From contig JAMOUL010000046.1 of assembly GCA_027062035.1 (NCBI GenBank), forward strand, positions 1 to 15,866: DNA of 15,866 nucleotides. Reading direction: 5' to 3'. Made by a program: the position numbers and the translations under genes. This document shows positions 14,066 to 15,866 of this stretch, piece by piece. Positions within the stretch are counted from its first letter, which is position 1. Each line of letters begins with the position of its first letter. A model generated the notes under the pieces. That model made no database searches. It was not told the origin of the DNA and saw only the letters and a program-made list of their open reading frames with translations. Source of the DNA: Candidatus Aminicenantota bacterium (GTDB lineage Bacteria; Acidobacteriota; Aminicenantia; S016-38).

Positions 14066-15300
14066 CTTTTCTCCCTTATATGTTCTTCAAGTTCAGCTCT
14101 GAATTTATCGCAAATAGCTATAACTGGCATGGCAGCTGCATCACCCAGAGGACATATTGTTTTGCCCATGATGGAATTGGCTATATCGATAAGCAGATCA
14201 ATATCCCCCTTTCTACCTCTCCCTGTGGCTATTCTCTCTGCTATCTTTGCCATCCAGGGAGTACCCTGTCTGCAAGGGGTACACTGTCCACAACTTTCGT
14301 GTGCATAAAAACGGGTAATCACCCTCAACACATGGGCCATACATGTGGTATCGTCCATAACGATAACCGCACCTGAGCCCAGCATGGTTCCCGCCTTCAT
14401 CATGGAATCAAAATCAAGGGAAATGTCTATCTCCTCTGCTGTAAGCACAGGAGAGGAAGTACCACCGGGTATCACGGCTTTAAGTCGTCTGTTTTCCCTT
14501 ATTCCACCTGCATGGTTATATATCAGCTCCCTTAAACTGACTCCCATGGGAAGTTCATAGAGCCCCGGATTTTTCACGTGGCCGCTCACTGCAAAGAGCT
14601 TGGTTCCTCCGCTCCTTTCCACACCCAGGGCAGCAAACCATTCCCCTCCCTCCCTTATTATGGATGGAAGACAGGAAATGGTTTCCACATTATTTACAAC
14701 GGTGGGGCAGTAATAAAGACCATGGGTTGCAGGAAAAGGAGGTCTTATTCTGGGATTGCCCCTTTTCCCTTCAAGGGATTCTATAAGAGCAGTTTCCTCT
14801 CCACACACATAAGCACCTGCACCACGATGCACATATATATCGAGGTTAAAATCAGTACCAAAGATTCCCTTCCCCAGAAAACCCTTAGAATAAGCTTCCT
14901 CTATTGCCCTTTCAAGGGCCAGAGCAATTTTTGCATATTCGCCCCTTATGTAAATATATGCAGTATTAATTCCAACAGCCCACGAAGCAATAATAGCACC
15001 CTCTATAAGCAGATGGGGAGATTTTTCCATTATATACCTGTCCTTAAAGGTACCCGGTTCTCCTTCATCTGCGTTTATGCACAGATATTTGGGCCTGTTT
15101 GTTTCCTTCGGTACAAAGCTCCATTTAACCCCGGTGGGAAAACCAGCCCCTCCCCTTCCCCTGAGATTGGATTTTTTGACTTCTTCTATAACTTCTTCAG
15201 GCTTCATGGAAAGAGCCTTTCTTGCGGCTTCGTACCCTCCTCCCTTAATATACTCGTCGATTCTTACCCTTCCAAACCAGGGAGTTATTACCAGGTTCAC
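14044..15300 (-). CDS. nuoF: NADH-quinone oxidoreductase subunit F (NuoF)
   Basis: NuoF binds NADH and FMN and is the electron entry point of complex I. The 418-residue protein has RGRGGAGFPTGVKW at 47-60 and the FMN-contact segment NADEGEPGTFKDR at 76-88, GAGAYVCGEETALIESLEG at 160-178, and the [4Fe-4S] N3 ligands CGQCTPC (Cys337, 340, 343) with Cys383. The start codon is GTG at 15298-15300, overlapping the nuoE TGA (GTGA). It has a GGAGG ribosome-binding site at 15307-15311 within the end of nuoE. Sequence and length are ordinary for the family, including the partial fold similarity to the flavin subunit of bidirectional hydrogenases; the nuoD-E-F-G-H-I order points to complex I. Confidence 0.96.
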   Translation of the reverse strand: MNLVITPWFGRVRIDEYIKGGGYEAARKALSMKPEEVIEEVKKSNLRGRGGAGFPTGVKWSFVPKETNRPKYLCINADEGEPGTFKDRYIMEKSPHLLIEGAIIASWAVGINTAYIYIRGEYAKIALALERAIEEAYSKGFLGKGIFGTDFNLDIYVHRGAGAYVCGEETALIESLEGKRGNPRIRPPFPATHGLYYCPTVVNNVETISCLPSIIREGGEWFAALGVERSGGTKLFAVSGHVKNPGLYELPMGVSLRELIYNHAGGIRENRRLKAVIPGGTSSPVLTAEEIDISLDFDSMMKAGTMLGSGAVIVMDDTTCMAHVLRVITRFYAHESCGQCTPCRQGTPWMAKIAERIATGRGRKGDIDLLIDIANSIMGKTICPLGDAAAMPVIAICDKFRAELEEHIREKRCPIERE

Positions 15301-15767
15301 TTCAAGCCCTCCAGTATTTCGTCTATTTTTTCCGGGGTTAAACGACCATAAAATTCTTCGTTTATCTGCATGACAGGCGCAAGCTCACATGCACCAAGGC
15401 ACTCCACGGTTTCCAGTGTGAATTTACCGTCGAGGGTGGTCTCTCCCACATCGATTTTCAACTTCTTTCTCAAATAGTTGAGCAGGGTATCGCTTCCAAG
15501 AAGAGAACATGTAAGATTCCTGCAGATCTTTATTTTATATTTACCCACCTGACTTCTGTAAAACATGGTATAGAAGGTAACTACCTCGTGAACATCCACA
15601 GGGGAAATATCCAGCAGGGAAGCCACCCTTTCCTCTCCCTCTTCGTCAATAAAACCCCATTCGTTCTGAAGAATGTGAAGAACCTCCAGCAGAGCAGAGC
15701 GCTTATTGGGATAATGTGTGAGAAGTTTCTCTATTTTTTCCATTGTTTCCCTGCTTATTTCCTTCAT
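15297..15767 (-). CDS. nuoE: NADH-quinone oxidoreductase subunit E (NuoE)
   Basis: NuoE is a thioredoxin-fold subunit with one [2Fe-2S] cluster (N1a), sitting beside NuoF and buffering electrons from the flavin. The four ligands are visible as Cys82-x4-Cys87 (CRNLTC) and Cys123-x3-Cys127 (CLGAC), followed by ELAPVMQINEEFYGRLTPEKIDEIL, the standard ending. Helices at about 8-36 form the usual N-terminal bundle (NKRSALLEVLHILQNEWGFI). The 156-residue length is normal. Its ATG overlaps the nuoD TGA by four bases (ATGA), with a GGTGGAG ribosome-binding site upstream inside nuoD. Confidence 0.96.
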   Translation of the reverse strand: MKEISRETMEKIEKLLTHYPNKRSALLEVLHILQNEWGFIDEEGEERVASLLDISPVDVHEVVTFYTMFYRSQVGKYKIKICRNLTCSLLGSDTLLNYLRKKLKIDVGETTLDGKFTLETVECLGACELAPVMQINEEFYGRLTPEKIDEILEGLK

Positions 15768-15866
15768 CTGTCCAGCTCTCCACCTATCATGTTTATGGAG
15801 GCAAAGGTCGGAATAACATCTGCTACATAATGTCCTTCTATCATTTTCCCGAGGGCGGACATTATG
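15764..15866 (-). CDS. nuoD: C-terminal end of NADH-quinone oxidoreductase subunit D (NuoD), cut by window edge
   Basis: Only the last 33 codons and the stop are in the window. The peptide ends VADVIPTFASINMIGGELDR, which fits the NuoD/49-kDa C-terminus, where a phrase like 'DhhhhhxShDhVhGEhDR' is nearly invariant. The frame is open to the window edge. NuoD lines the quinone site. The position immediately before nuoE agrees with the canonical order A-B-C-D-E-F. Low residue count is the only limit on the call. Confidence 0.85.
   Translation of the reverse strand, partial: IMSALGKMIEGHYVADVIPTFASINMIGGELDR

Noticed and set aside
14578..15351. 257-codon + strand open frame opposite nuoF
   Set aside because: It lies fully against a strongly conserved nuoF/nuoE and shows no domain or motif of its own.
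14044..15767. NuoE/NuoF as part of an NADH-dependent FeFe hydrogenase
   Set aside because: The next gene is a NuoG without H-cluster motifs, followed by nuoH and nuoI and preceded by nuoD, so this is complex I.

Overview
The window looks like a chromosomal segment of a diderm (outer-membrane-bearing) bacterium with moderately low GC and very tight gene packing. The diderm reading rests on an LptD-like outer-membrane beta-barrel and two lipoproteins encoded next to it, together with bacterial-type complex I subunits. No 16S rRNA or other diagnostic marker is present, so I do not assign a phylum. No rRNA, tRNA, CRISPR array, insertion sequence or phage gene was seen.

Left block (+ strand, 1-3230): the 3' end of a gene that resembles the C-terminus of a Mur ligase of the Mpl/MurC kind, then glmS (glucosamine-6-phosphate synthase) behind its own probable promoter, then rmuC starting one base after glmS ends. 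The gap to the next gene holds a strong-looking + strand promoter about 80 bases before a GC-rich hairpin. Together they could make a free-standing small RNA with an anti-Shine-Dalgarno motif, and the hairpin can also end the glmS-rmuC transcript.

Right block (- strand, 15866 down to 3226): fourteen genes in one direction, nearly all overlapping or within 2 bases of each other, with only one real gap (54 bases at 6506-6559). Read in transcription order: nuoD (only its 3' end is in the window), nuoE, nuoF, nuoG, nuoH, nuoI; a receiver-domain response regulator with a DUF4388-like C-terminus; a Wzx-type flippase; a fused IspD-like cytidylyltransferase / short-chain dehydrogenase of the kind that makes CDP-ribitol; a TagF-like CDP-polyol phosphotransferase; then a small DUF5683-like membrane protein, a beta-propeller lipoprotein, an LptD/OstA-like barrel, and a small lipoprotein.

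The nuo genes build the NADH-input and membrane-anchor part of complex I, but nuoJKLMN do not follow nuoI. Their place is taken by the regulator and envelope genes. The envelope genes read as a possible route for a ribitol-phosphate-type surface polymer: CDP-ribitol synthesis and reduction in the cytoplasm, transfer by the TagF-like enzyme at the membrane, flipping by Wzx, and perhaps passage or anchoring at the outer membrane by the barrel and lipoproteins. The individual families are known. The linkage of complex I, a one-component-like receiver protein, a teichoic-acid-like module and an LptD-like barrel in one apparent transcription unit is the most unusual thing here.
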